Program-made: the position numbers and the translations under genes
In this document: positions 10,294 to 18,353 of the stretch, piece by piece
How the letters are laid out: every line of letters begins with the position of its first letter
Position numbering within the stretch: position 1 is the first letter of the stretch
The notes under the pieces: generated by a model
Database searches by the model: none
The model's input: the letters and a program-made list of their open reading frames with translations, nothing else
What the model was told of the DNA's origin: nothing
Assembly: GCF_016461955.1 (NCBI RefSeq)
Contig: NZ_JADMNM010000005.1
Span: 62,001 to 126,000 of the forward strand
Source of the DNA: Qipengyuania sp. YIM B01966
GTDB taxonomy: Bacteria; Pseudomonadota; Alphaproteobacteria; Sphingomonadales; Sphingomonadaceae
Direction: 5' to 3'
Length of the DNA: 64,000 nt

Positions 10294-11589
10294 TCAGTCG
10301 ATGACGCGCCCGCGCACCATCGTCCACTCGACCCGTTCGAGCACCCGCGCATTCTCGAGCGGATTGCCCTCGACCGCGATGATATCGGCCGAGAAGCCGG
10401 GCGCGAGCCGGCCGATCTCGCTGCCCATGCCGAGCACTTCGGCCGCGACCGTGGTGGCGCTGGCCAGCGCCTCGCGGCTGGTCATGCCCTGCTCCATCAT
10501 CAGGCCGAATTCCTGCCCGTTGCGGCCATGTTCGAACACGCCGGCATCGGTGCCGAACGCGATCCGCACCCCGGCCCGGCGCGCGCGGCCCATGAAGGTG
10601 CGGGCAGTCTCGGCCACCGCGCGCACCTTGGTTTCGACCGTCGGGGTGTAGACGCCGCGCCCCAGCCTTTCGCTGATCCCGCGAAAGGCCATCAGCGTCG
10701 GCACCAGCACCGTGCCGCGCTCGCGCATTACCGCCAGCGCCTGATCATCGAGGAAGGTGCCGTGTTCGATCGTGTCGATCCCGGCACGCGCCGCCGCCTC
10801 CACCCCGCGCGCGCCATGGGCATGGGCCATCACCTTGAGGCCGAGCGAATGCGCCGTGTCGGCAATCGCGCGCATCTCCTCGTTCGAGAAATGCGCTTCC
10901 AGCCCGCGACCCTGCTGGCTGAGGACGCCGCCGGTGGCGGTGATCTTGATCACGTCAGCCCCGTTCTGGCTCGCCCGTCGCACCCGCTCGGCGCATTCGA
11001 CCGCGCCGGTGCAGGTATAACCGGACGAGAGGATTTCGTTGATCGCCGGGCGAAACCCACTGACATCGCCGTGACCGCCGACAATCGCCAGCGCTGGCCC
11101 GGCGGCGACGATGCGCGGCCCGGCGAGGATACCCTCGGCCGTGCCGCGCCGCAGCACGAAGGCGGTATGCTGCGCGCTCCCCGCCTCGCGCACCGTGGTA
11201 AAGCCGGCGCGCGCCGTCAGCCGCGCATTCTTCGCGCCGACCACCACGCCCCACTCGTCAGGCTCGACCGCCTCGCGCCAGAATTCGCCGCCCGGATCGC
11301 CGGTGAGATGGGTGTGGAGGTCGATCAGGCCGGGCAGCACCGTCCGCGTGCCAAGGTCGATCACCCGCGCCCCGGCGGGCGCATCGCGGCCCGGCGTGAT
11401 GCTGGCGATGCGGCCATCCTCGACCACGATAACCGAGGTGCCCGCCGGCGCGGCATCGGCCGAGGTGATGACCGACCCCGCCAGGACCGCGATACGCTCG
11501 CTGGCCGCCGGCGCCGCTTGTGCGGCAGCCGCCGACGCCGTCCCGGCCAGCAACGTCGCTGCCAGGCTCACCCAGACCTTCCCCATCAT
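10294..11589 (-). CDS. Secreted amidohydrolase (imidazolonepropionase-like)
   Basis: The 431-residue protein has a signal peptide ending near ASAAAAQA and an amidohydrolase TIM barrel. Metal-site motifs are LIDLHTHL, the lysine in VIKITATGGV, MAHAHG, TIEHGTFLDD and FGTDAGVFEHG, which together give the binuclear metal centre. Such exported enzymes include Xaa-Pro dipeptidases and organophosphate-type hydrolases; the substrate cannot be told here. ATG 11589 or 11586 follows AGGGAGAG. It lies upstream of the DUF885 lipoprotein gene. Confidence 0.85.
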   Translation of the reverse strand: MMGKVWVSLAATLLAGTASAAAAQAAPAASERIAVLAGSVITSADAAPAGTSVIVVEDGRIASITPGRDAPAGARVIDLGTRTVLPGLIDLHTHLTGDPGGEFWREAVEPDEWGVVVGAKNARLTARAGFTTVREAGSAQHTAFVLRRGTAEGILAGPRIVAAGPALAIVGGHGDVSGFRPAINEILSSGYTCTGAVECAERVRRASQNGADVIKITATGGVLSQQGRGLEAHFSNEEMRAIADTAHSLGLKVMAHAHGARGVEAAARAGIDTIEHGTFLDDQALAVMRERGTVLVPTLMAFRGISERLGRGVYTPTVETKVRAVAETARTFMGRARRAGVRIAFGTDAGVFEHGRNGQEFGLMMEQGMTSREALASATTVAAEVLGMGSEIGRLAPGFSADIIAVEGNPLENARVLERVEWTMVRGRVID

Positions 11590-11643
11590 CGCTCTCCCTG
11601 TTTGCCGCTCTATCGCAGCGGCGGGGAAGCGAGGGAAGAGGGC

Positions 11644-12510
11644 TTAGAAGGTGTAGCCCAGCCCCGCGCCGGCGATCCACTGATCGGCCGAACCGCGCAC
11701 CGAAGTCAGCGGCGAACGCTTGGCGTCGCCCAGCATCCGCGAGTAGCCGCCCAGCAACGCGAGCGAGAGGCCGCCATTGGTGATGTCACCGTCAAGGTCC
11801 ACGCCGACGAACAGGTTGGCCCCGGCGCTTTCCCACCCCCCATCGGCGGCAAAGCCAGGCAGCCCGCTGGTCAGCGCCTGCGCCGGGCTGACCGAATAAT
11901 AATAATCCGCCTGATCGCCATCGATCCGCGTCGCGCTGAGCGAGAGCGAGGCAGCCATCCCCCGGCTGAGCGGGGTGAAATAGCTGATCGAAGGCGAAAG
12001 GCTCATACCGTCATGTGCGCCGGCAATGTCCCACACCGCATCGAGATTGAACGACAGCGAATCGTAAGGGTTGAGCAGCGCGGGGAACGACACGCCGGTG
12101 GCGGCGCCGACCTCGATCGCGGTGTCGAGTTCGCCGAGCGCCTCGACCACCGGATCCTTGATCCGGCTGGCGCGGTTGCGATTGAGCCGGGCCGTCGGGC
12201 CCAGCGCGAAGGCGGTCTCGCCGCGCGTGTCGGGAATGAAATCGAGCGCTACGCCTGCCGGGCGCGGGGCGATGCCGATACCGCCGAGATTGCCCTGCAC
12301 CAGCGGAAAGGGCGACAGCTCGTAATCATCCGAGCCGGTATAGGATGGGGTGTACATTGCCCCGACCCCTACGGTCAGCCAATCGCCATCGAACACGCTG
12401 GGCGCGGCTGGTGGCACCGCCTCGGTCGGTGGCGGCGCTTCCTGCGCTGCAAGCGGGGTGGCGACCGCCGCAGGCAGCAGCGCCGCAGCGAGCAAAAGCG
12501 ACTTTCTCAT
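11644..12510 (-). CDS. MipA/OmpV family outer membrane protein
   Basis: The 288-residue protein has a signal peptide (MRKSLLLAAALLPAAVATPL) and a beta-rich body ending in GAGLGYTF, with the terminal phenylalanine typical of outer membrane barrels. The segments VGVGAMYTPSYTGSDDYELSP and GGYSRMLGDAKRSPLT fit MipA/OmpV proteins, which act as porins or scaffolds for murein synthesis. ATG 12510 is chosen because GGTGAGGAG lies seven bases upstream; five codons further out there is an ATG without such a site. Confidence 0.85.
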   Translation of the reverse strand: MRKSLLLAAALLPAAVATPLAAQEAPPPTEAVPPAAPSVFDGDWLTVGVGAMYTPSYTGSDDYELSPFPLVQGNLGGIGIAPRPAGVALDFIPDTRGETAFALGPTARLNRNRASRIKDPVVEALGELDTAIEVGAATGVSFPALLNPYDSLSFNLDAVWDIAGAHDGMSLSPSISYFTPLSRGMAASLSLSATRIDGDQADYYYSVSPAQALTSGLPGFAADGGWESAGANLFVGVDLDGDITNGGLSLALLGGYSRMLGDAKRSPLTSVRGSADQWIAGAGLGYTF

Positions 12511-12570
12511 GACAAAACTCCTCACCTGTCGGGCGGTGTAATCACCGGCAGCTACTTACGTTCCGGCCCA

Positions 12571-13182
12571 TCAGGCACCGGCCTGCCATTGCCGCACCGC
12601 TTCGAGCGGCCAGAACAGCATCAGCACGTTGAGTGTCAGATTGTCGCGGATGGCCCAGGCGGTGAACGCTTCGAAGAACAGCGCCAGGATCACGCTCGCC
12701 TGCCAAGGAATGCGCGCGGCGAGCAGGAAGCCGGCGATCATCCAGCCGATATCGGCCATCGAATTGACGATCGAATCCCCAGAATAGCCCCAGCTGATGG
12801 TGACCTCGCGATATCGCTGGATGACCGCTTCGGTATTCTCGGAAATTTCCCATGCCGCTTCGATGGCGACGGCAATCGGCAGCGCCCAGCGGGCCAGCCG
12901 GCCCTCGAACCATCCCCATTTGACCCACAGCATCCAGGCGAGGGCATACATGATCAGCCCGTGCGTCAGATGGCTGGGCGAATACCAGTCGGTCAGGTGC
13001 TGGCTGTTTTCGGCCGACTGGACCACGCCGTGCCACAGCTTCACCGTGCCGCATTGGCAGATCAGCGGGCGGTCCATCGCTAGCAAGATCGCCAGCGTTG
13101 TCGCCAGCAACAATCCCACGACCAACCACGCGCGCCGGCCGGGCCACAAAAGTGCATCCCCTCGCATCCGGCGTCCGCTCAT
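12571..13182 (-). CDS. DUF2585 (UPF0314) membrane protein
   Basis: The protein has about 203 residues with several hydrophobic helices: WLVVGLLLATTLAILLAMD near the N-terminus, then a second near LIMYALAWMLWV, and others after residue 95. The conserved block GHGVVQSAENSQHLTDWYSP-like region (WHGVVQSAENSQHLTDWYSP) and AIEAAWEISENTE identify UPF0314. Function is unknown. It is common in alphaproteobacteria. The start could be 13182 or 13167; neither has a clear ribosome site. It is divergent from the CrtI-like gene. Confidence 0.8.
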   Translation of the reverse strand: MSGRRMRGDALLWPGRRAWLVVGLLLATTLAILLAMDRPLICQCGTVKLWHGVVQSAENSQHLTDWYSPSHLTHGLIMYALAWMLWVKWGWFEGRLARWALPIAVAIEAAWEISENTEAVIQRYREVTISWGYSGDSIVNSMADIGWMIAGFLLAARIPWQASVILALFFEAFTAWAIRDNLTLNVLMLFWPLEAVRQWQAGA

Positions 13183-13266
13183 AGCGGGCTTGTCGCACGG
13201 CAGGAGCGCGGCGCCAACCCGCGCGGCGGATTGCCCACAGCGTTGTCGGACCCTAGGAACCGGCCG

Positions 13267-14622
13267 GTGAGCGCGCCCTCTCCCTCCCCTGCAGACGCCG
13301 ACACCGCGCAGGTTGCCATCATCGGCGCGGGGCTGGCGGGCCTCGCGCTCGGCATCCGTCTGCAGGCAGCGGGGATGGATACGCTGATCCTCGAACAGCA
13401 AGAAGACGCGGGCGGCTGTGTCGGCTCGCTGCGTCGTGACAGCTTCGTGTTCGAGCTGGGGCCATGCACTGTGCCCGACCTTGCCCCGCTCGAGCAATTG
13501 TGGCGGCTTGGCGGCGCGGAATTGGCGACAGATTGCGAGTTTCTGCCGCTGCCCCCGTTGGTGCGGTTCGACTGGCCTGATGGCCGGCGGCTGGACCTCA
13601 CCGGCGATACGGAAGGCGACCGCACGGCAGTGGCGGCGTTCGCCCCGGCGGACCTGCCGGCATTCGGGGCATGGCGCAGCGGGGCGCGCAGCTGGCAGCT
13701 GAGGCCGGCACCGCGTTTCCGCAATTCCGCCTTGCGCGATGCGTTGACGAGTATGGGGCTGCTGACGGACGCCGCGCCAGCCCGCGCCCAACAGATCGCG
13801 GCGCTGACTGGCGGCTGGGCGGTGCGCGGGGGAACCGATCGGTTGATCGCCGCGCTGGTACGCCATTATGAGCGGCTGGGCGGGCGGCTGCTGCTGCGCC
13901 ATACCGTCACGGCCCTCTCTCGCGGTCCTGCGGGCACCTGCCAGATCGCCTGCTCAAACGGCTTCTCTATGAAGGAAGCTTCTGTCGCCAGTTCACTCGG
14001 GGCGGACAATACGCGCGCCCTGCTGAGCACACCCCGGAACAGCCGCAGGCAACTGGCGCCGGCCATCTTCACGGTCCATTTCGCACTGCGTGGCAGCTGG
14101 CCGGGGATCGGGCATCACGGGCTGTTGATGTGCGACGAACACCACGCCTCGGTGCGCGCGGTGCGCGATAAGGGGATTTTGCCGGCGCGCAGCAGCATCG
14201 TGCTCAGCCACCCCTCGGCGGTCGACCCGGCGCTGGCGCCTGTCGGCCATGCCGTGTTCCGCGCTTCGACCATTGTGCCCAATCTGCGGCAGGCGCCGCT
14301 CGACTGGGCGGCGGTGGGGCCGCAACTGGAACGCGCGATCCTTGCGGAGACCGGCCAGCGGCTGATTCCCGACCTCGCCGATCGGCTGGTGATGGCCTTC
14401 CACACCACGCCCGCGGACTGGGCAAACCGCCTGGCACTCCCGGGCGGAACGCCCTTTGGTCTGCGCGAACCGGCTCGCGCCGCCGCGCGGGGGCTGCCGG
14501 ACAATGTTGTGCTGATCGGCGCACAGGCCGGCGCTGGGGCCGCGATCCCCGACGTTCTGGCCGGTGCTGAGCGGGCCGCCAGCAGGTTGCTCGGCCAGCT
14601 TCGCAGCGCGGGAAAAGGCTGA
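13267..14622 (+). CDS. CrtI-like phytoene desaturase-family FAD protein, short and divergent
   Basis: The N-terminus carries a Rossmann FAD site, VAIIGAGLAGLALGIRLQAAG, and the body has the CrtI-type block FELGPCTVPDLAPLEQLW. The C-terminus has VVLIGAQAGAGAAIPDVLAG, like the family's final FAD contact GAGxxPGAGIPGV. At 451 residues it is shorter than usual CrtI (about 490 to 510), with the central region after residue 125 reduced. It may act on carotenoid precursors or hydroxysqualene-type lipids, or have lost activity. GTG 13267 is chosen because AGGAA lies seven bases before it. A CrtB-like synthase follows at 15268. Confidence 0.7.
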   Translation: MSAPSPSPADADTAQVAIIGAGLAGLALGIRLQAAGMDTLILEQQEDAGGCVGSLRRDSFVFELGPCTVPDLAPLEQLWRLGGAELATDCEFLPLPPLVRFDWPDGRRLDLTGDTEGDRTAVAAFAPADLPAFGAWRSGARSWQLRPAPRFRNSALRDALTSMGLLTDAAPARAQQIAALTGGWAVRGGTDRLIAALVRHYERLGGRLLLRHTVTALSRGPAGTCQIACSNGFSMKEASVASSLGADNTRALLSTPRNSRRQLAPAIFTVHFALRGSWPGIGHHGLLMCDEHHASVRAVRDKGILPARSSIVLSHPSAVDPALAPVGHAVFRASTIVPNLRQAPLDWAAVGPQLERAILAETGQRLIPDLADRLVMAFHTTPADWANRLALPGGTPFGLREPARAAARGLPDNVVLIGAQAGAGAAIPDVLAGAERAASRLLGQLRSAGKG

Positions 14623-14689
14623 GCTATGGCTGGCAAAACGGGCCTCTCTTTGCCAAGACCGTTGTGAACAGCGCGGGGGCAAACATCGG

Positions 14690-15271
14690 ATGAAAGCGCT
14701 AGCAGTCTATTGCGGTTCGGCGACGCCGGCGGACCCGCGCTATCTTGCCCTCGCGCGCGAGGTGGGCGAAGAACTGGCGTTGCGCGGAATCGATGTGGTG
14801 TATGGCGGCGGGCGGCTGGGGCTGATGGGCGCGGTGGCCGGCGGCGCGCTGGCGGCAGGCGGACGGGTCATCGGCGTCATACCCGAAGCGCTTGCCGGCA
14901 GCGAGGTGGCCAATACCGACTGCACCGAGCTGCACATTGTCAGCAATATGCACCAGCGCAAGCAGGCCTTTACCGACCTTTCAGACGGGTTCGTCACCAT
15001 TCCGGGCGGGGTCGGGACGATGGACGAATTGTGGGAAGCGGTCAGCTGGGCGCAGCTCGGCTATCACACCAAACCCGTCGGCTTGCTCAATGCGTTCGGC
15101 TTCTACGACCACCTGATCGCCTTCAACCGGCATATGGCCAAGGTCGGCTTCGTCCGCCCGGCGCATCAGGGGATCATCCTTGCCGCCGATACGCTGCCCG
15201 ATCTGCTCGACCGGATGGCGGTATATCAGCCGCACCGGCCGATCTTTGCCATGGCGCGGGACGAGCTGTGA
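14690..15271 (+). CDS. LOG family protein (TIGR00730, cytokinin riboside phosphoribohydrolase-like)
   Basis: The 193-residue protein starts MKALAVYCGSATPADPRY. It contains the LOG signatures VYGGGRLGLMGAVA and PGGVGTMDELWE, with the conserved arginine in MHQRKQAF. Family members remove ribose-5-phosphate from nucleoside monophosphates such as adenosine or cytokinin nucleotides. Its stop overlaps the GTG start of the CrtB-like gene (GTGA), so the two are translationally coupled. That pairing with isoprenoid genes is unusual. The native substrate is unknown. Confidence 0.9.
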   Translation: MKALAVYCGSATPADPRYLALAREVGEELALRGIDVVYGGGRLGLMGAVAGGALAAGGRVIGVIPEALAGSEVANTDCTELHIVSNMHQRKQAFTDLSDGFVTIPGGVGTMDELWEAVSWAQLGYHTKPVGLLNAFGFYDHLIAFNRHMAKVGFVRPAHQGIILAADTLPDLLDRMAVYQPHRPIFAMARDEL

Positions 15272-16299
15272 GCAGCGAGCCGCCCCGCGAACGAATGCTC
15301 GCCCCGTCGCGCGTACTGCGCGAAACCCCGCCGCAGACCGGTGGCGGCCGCACGCGCGAGGAACTGCTCGACGAAGCCGACGCGGTGATGGAACGGGCGC
15401 CGCAATCGCTGCGCTTTGCCAGCAGGTTGCTCGACAAGGACAATCGCGAGCGCGCCTCGCTCCTTTACGCCTGGGCCCGGCGGTGCGACGATATCGCCGA
15501 AGGGCGCGACCGCCCGGCCCGCGCGGGCGAGAATGACAGCGAGCGTCGCAGCGACGGGGTCAAGGCGATCAAGGTGCTGACCCGCCGCGCGCTCGACGGG
15601 TTGCCCACCGCTGACCCCGCTTTCGACGGCTTCGGCCTCGTCGCGCGCGAGCGCACCATCGGCGAAAACCTCGTCGGCGATGTTATCAGCGGGTTCGCGC
15701 TCGAAGCGGCCGACTGGGTGCCGCGCACCGAGGCCGATCTGCTGCGCTATTGCTATCATATGGGCGGCGCACCGGCGGTGATGCTGGCGCGCATCATGGG
15801 CGCGGCACGCGACGATGGCGATTTGCTCGACCGCGCCTGCGACCTCGGCATGGCGTGCGAACTGGCGAATATCGCCCGCGACCTGTCAACCGACGATGCT
15901 GACGATCGCTGCTACATCCCGCTCGAATGGCTGGCCGAAGCCGATCTGCCGCCCGGCGAGCATCTGCGCCCCGAACACCGCGAGAAGCTGGCACTGCTCG
16001 CCGCGCGGATCGTCGCGCTGATGGAACGACACGAGGCGGCGGCGCTCAGCGCCGTGCACCGCCTGCCTTTTCGCCAACGCTGGGCCGCCATCGCCATCGC
16101 CCGCATCTACGGCGCGATGGGCCGCAAGGTCCGCGATGCCGGGCCGGCGGCCTGGAGTTACCGCACTGTCGTCACCACCGGCGAGAAATTGCGGTTGATC
16201 GCCGGCGCGCTGATCGCTGCGCTGGGCGGCAAGGGGCCGGGAGCCGATGCACCGGTCGGCTGGACCCGCCACGAATTTCGCCCGGTGCCCGGCTGGTAA
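15268..16299 (+). CDS. crtB: Phytoene/squalene synthase family protein (CrtB-like)
   Basis: This 343-residue trans-prenyltransferase joins two prenyl diphosphates head to head, giving phytoene or squalene. The two acidic motifs are present: RRCDDIAEG near residue 75 and ANIARDLSTDDADDRCYIP near residue 205, which bind Mg-diphosphate. The block LRYCYHMGGAPAVMLARIMG is also typical of the family. The start is GTG 15268, overlapping the preceding stop; an ATG nine codons inside is the alternative. With the CrtI-like gene upstream, carotenoid synthesis is the likely setting. Whether the product is phytoene or squalene cannot be told from sequence alone. Confidence 0.85.
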   Translation: MSSEPPRERMLAPSRVLRETPPQTGGGRTREELLDEADAVMERAPQSLRFASRLLDKDNRERASLLYAWARRCDDIAEGRDRPARAGENDSERRSDGVKAIKVLTRRALDGLPTADPAFDGFGLVARERTIGENLVGDVISGFALEAADWVPRTEADLLRYCYHMGGAPAVMLARIMGAARDDGDLLDRACDLGMACELANIARDLSTDDADDRCYIPLEWLAEADLPPGEHLRPEHREKLALLAARIVALMERHEAAALSAVHRLPFRQRWAAIAIARIYGAMGRKVRDAGPAAWSYRTVVTTGEKLRLIAGALIAALGGKGPGADAPVGWTRHEFRPVPGW

Positions 16300-16342
16300 G
16301 CGCCCCCTTCCCCTTTCCCGCCGGCGCGATTAACCCGCTGCG

Positions 16343-18208
16343 ATGATATCCAAGCTGCTCATCGCCAACCGGGGCGAGATCGCCTGCCGCATCATCCGCA
16401 CCGCGCGGGAAATGGGGATCGCCACGGTCGCGGTCTATTCCGATGCCGATGCGAGGGCGCTGCACGTGCGCGAGGCGGACGAGGCGGTGCATATCGGCCC
16501 CTCGCCTGCCGCCGAAAGCTACCTCGTCGGGGAGCGGATCATTGCCGCCGCCAAGCAAACCGGCGCCGATGCGATCCATCCGGGCTACGGCTTCCTCAGC
16601 GAAAACGCCGCCTTCGCGCAGGCCGCGATCGATGCGGGGTTGATCTGGGTCGGCCCGAAACCCGCCAGCATCGAGGCGATGGGGCTGAAGGACGCTGCCA
16701 AGAAGCTGATGCGCGCTGCCGGCGTACCGGTAACGCCAGGCTACGAAGGCGATGATCAATCCGACGCCCGCCTCAAGGCCGAGGCTGACGCGATCGGTTA
16801 TCCGGTGCTCATAAAGGCGGTCGCCGGTGGCGGCGGCAAGGGGATGCGCAAGGTCGATGCGGCGGAAGATTTTGCCGCGATGCTGGAAAGCTGCCGGCGC
16901 GAGGCCAAGGCCAGCTTCGGCAACACGCAAGTGCTGCTGGAAAAGTGGATCACCAGGCCCCGCCATATCGAGGTGCAGGTGTTCGGCGATGCCCACGGCA
17001 ACGTCGTCCACCTGTTCGAGCGCGACTGCTCGCTCCAGCGCCGCCACCAGAAGGTGATCGAGGAAGCCCCCGCCCCCGGCATGGACGAAGCCACCCGCGA
17101 GGCGATCTGCGCCGCCGCCGTGCGCGCGGCAAAAGCGGTTGATTACGAGGGCGCAGGCACGATCGAATTCATCGCCGATGCCTCGGAAGGGCTGCGGGCG
17201 GACCGCATCTTCTTCATGGAGATGAACACGCGCCTTCAGGTCGAACACCCCGTCACCGAGGAGATCACCGGGGTCGACCTGGTCGAATGGCAACTGCGCG
17301 TGGCGAGCGGGGAACCGCTGCCCAAGCGGCAGGAGGCGCTGGAAATCGATGGCTGGGCCATCGAGGCGCGGTTATATGCCGAGGACCCCGCCAAAGGTTT
17401 TCTCCCTGCGACAGGCCCGCTGGAACTAGTCGAATTATGGGCCGCGCCGCGCGTTGAAACCGGGGTCGAGGCGGGGGATTCGATCTCACCCTTCTACGAC
17501 CCGATGATCGCCAAGCTGATCGCTCATGCACCCGATCGGGAAACCGCCCGCGCAGATTTGATCGATGCGCTCGACCAGATCCTGGTTGCGCCGCTCAAGA
17601 CCAATCAGGGCTTTCTGCGCGCCTGCTTGGATGACCCCGATTTTGCCGCCGCAAGGCTCGATACCGGCCTGATCGCGGCCAAGGGCGAAGCGCTCATCCC
17701 GCCAGCTATGCCAAGCGCGCAGGCGGCCAATGCAGCCGCGGCGATGCTCGGGGGCGCACCCTTGTATGCTCCTGTCGGCTTCCGGCTCAATCGGGCGCCG
17801 GAACGCACGATCACGCTGTGGAGCGATGGCGAGCGGGTGACGGGCGATGTGGCGCGCACATCACCGCTGACTGCCGCCCTGCTTGGCGATGATAGCGTGG
17901 TCGTCGCCGATCGCGGATCGAGCCGGATTTTCACCACCACTCCGCCGCGCGGTACTGGCGCGCACCACGCGCATGATGGCGACATCATTGCCCCCATGCC
18001 GGGCAAGGTGATCGCGGTCGATGTCGCCGAGGGCCAAGCCGTTACCGCCGGGCAGCGGCTGCTGGTGCTCGAAGCGATGAAGATGGAGCACGCGCTGACC
18101 GCGCCGTTCGACGGGACCTTGGCCGAACTCGCGGTCAGTGCGGGGGCGCAGGTGCAGGTGGAGGCGTTGCTGGCGCGGGTAGAGCCTGCAAACGAGGAAG
18201 GCGCGTGA
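16343..18208 (+). CDS. Acyl-CoA carboxylase alpha subunit (biotin carboxylase + BCCP)
   Basis: The 621-residue protein carries a biotin carboxylase domain: LLIANRGEIACRIIRTAREM, the glycine-rich KAVAGGGGKGMRKV, FMEMNTRLQVEHPVTE. A short BT-like middle and a C-terminal biotinyl domain follow, with LEAMKMEHALTAPF (biotin on Lys580). It carboxylates its own biotin with ATP and bicarbonate, then hands the carboxyl group to the beta subunit encoded next. Members act on methylcrotonyl-, propionyl- or acetyl-CoA. Length and motifs fit methylcrotonyl/propionyl types. A palindromic repeat separates it from the beta subunit gene. Confidence 0.9.
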   Translation: MISKLLIANRGEIACRIIRTAREMGIATVAVYSDADARALHVREADEAVHIGPSPAAESYLVGERIIAAAKQTGADAIHPGYGFLSENAAFAQAAIDAGLIWVGPKPASIEAMGLKDAAKKLMRAAGVPVTPGYEGDDQSDARLKAEADAIGYPVLIKAVAGGGGKGMRKVDAAEDFAAMLESCRREAKASFGNTQVLLEKWITRPRHIEVQVFGDAHGNVVHLFERDCSLQRRHQKVIEEAPAPGMDEATREAICAAAVRAAKAVDYEGAGTIEFIADASEGLRADRIFFMEMNTRLQVEHPVTEEITGVDLVEWQLRVASGEPLPKRQEALEIDGWAIEARLYAEDPAKGFLPATGPLELVELWAAPRVETGVEAGDSISPFYDPMIAKLIAHAPDRETARADLIDALDQILVAPLKTNQGFLRACLDDPDFAAARLDTGLIAAKGEALIPPAMPSAQAANAAAAMLGGAPLYAPVGFRLNRAPERTITLWSDGERVTGDVARTSPLTAALLGDDSVVVADRGSSRIFTTTPPRGTGAHHAHDGDIIAPMPGKVIAVDVAEGQAVTAGQRLLVLEAMKMEHALTAPFDGTLAELAVSAGAQVQVEALLARVEPANEEGA

Positions 18209-18217
18209 GGCCTGTGG

Positions 18218-18342
18218 TTCGAGACGCGCTCGGCCTGCGGCTCCGACTGCTCCTCAGCACGAACGGATTTCGGCGGACCTCCGTTCGCCCTGAGGAGGGA
18301 CTGAGCAGTCGCGCCCGCGGCGTGTCGAAGGCCCGTCTCGAA
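18218..18342. repeat. Long palindromic intergenic repeat
   Basis: TTCGAGACG (18218-18226) is matched by CGTCTCGAA (18334-18342). Inside, CCTCAGCACGAACGGA (18252-18267) is matched by an imperfect inverted copy, TCCGTTCGCCCTGAGGA, at 18280-18296. The words resemble intergenic repeats I associate with sphingomonads (TTCGAGACG, GTGTCGAAG, CCTCAGCACGAACGG). The element fills most of the gap between the two carboxylase subunit genes and would fold into a long hairpin in the mRNA. Confidence 0.7.
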
Positions 18343-18353
18343 GGTCGTGCCGA

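Noticed and set aside
8182-13083. Plus-strand open frame of more than 1600 codons
   Set aside because: It runs antisense to several clear genes (DUF885, amidohydrolase, MipA, DUF2585), has no family features and reflects high-GC codon use.
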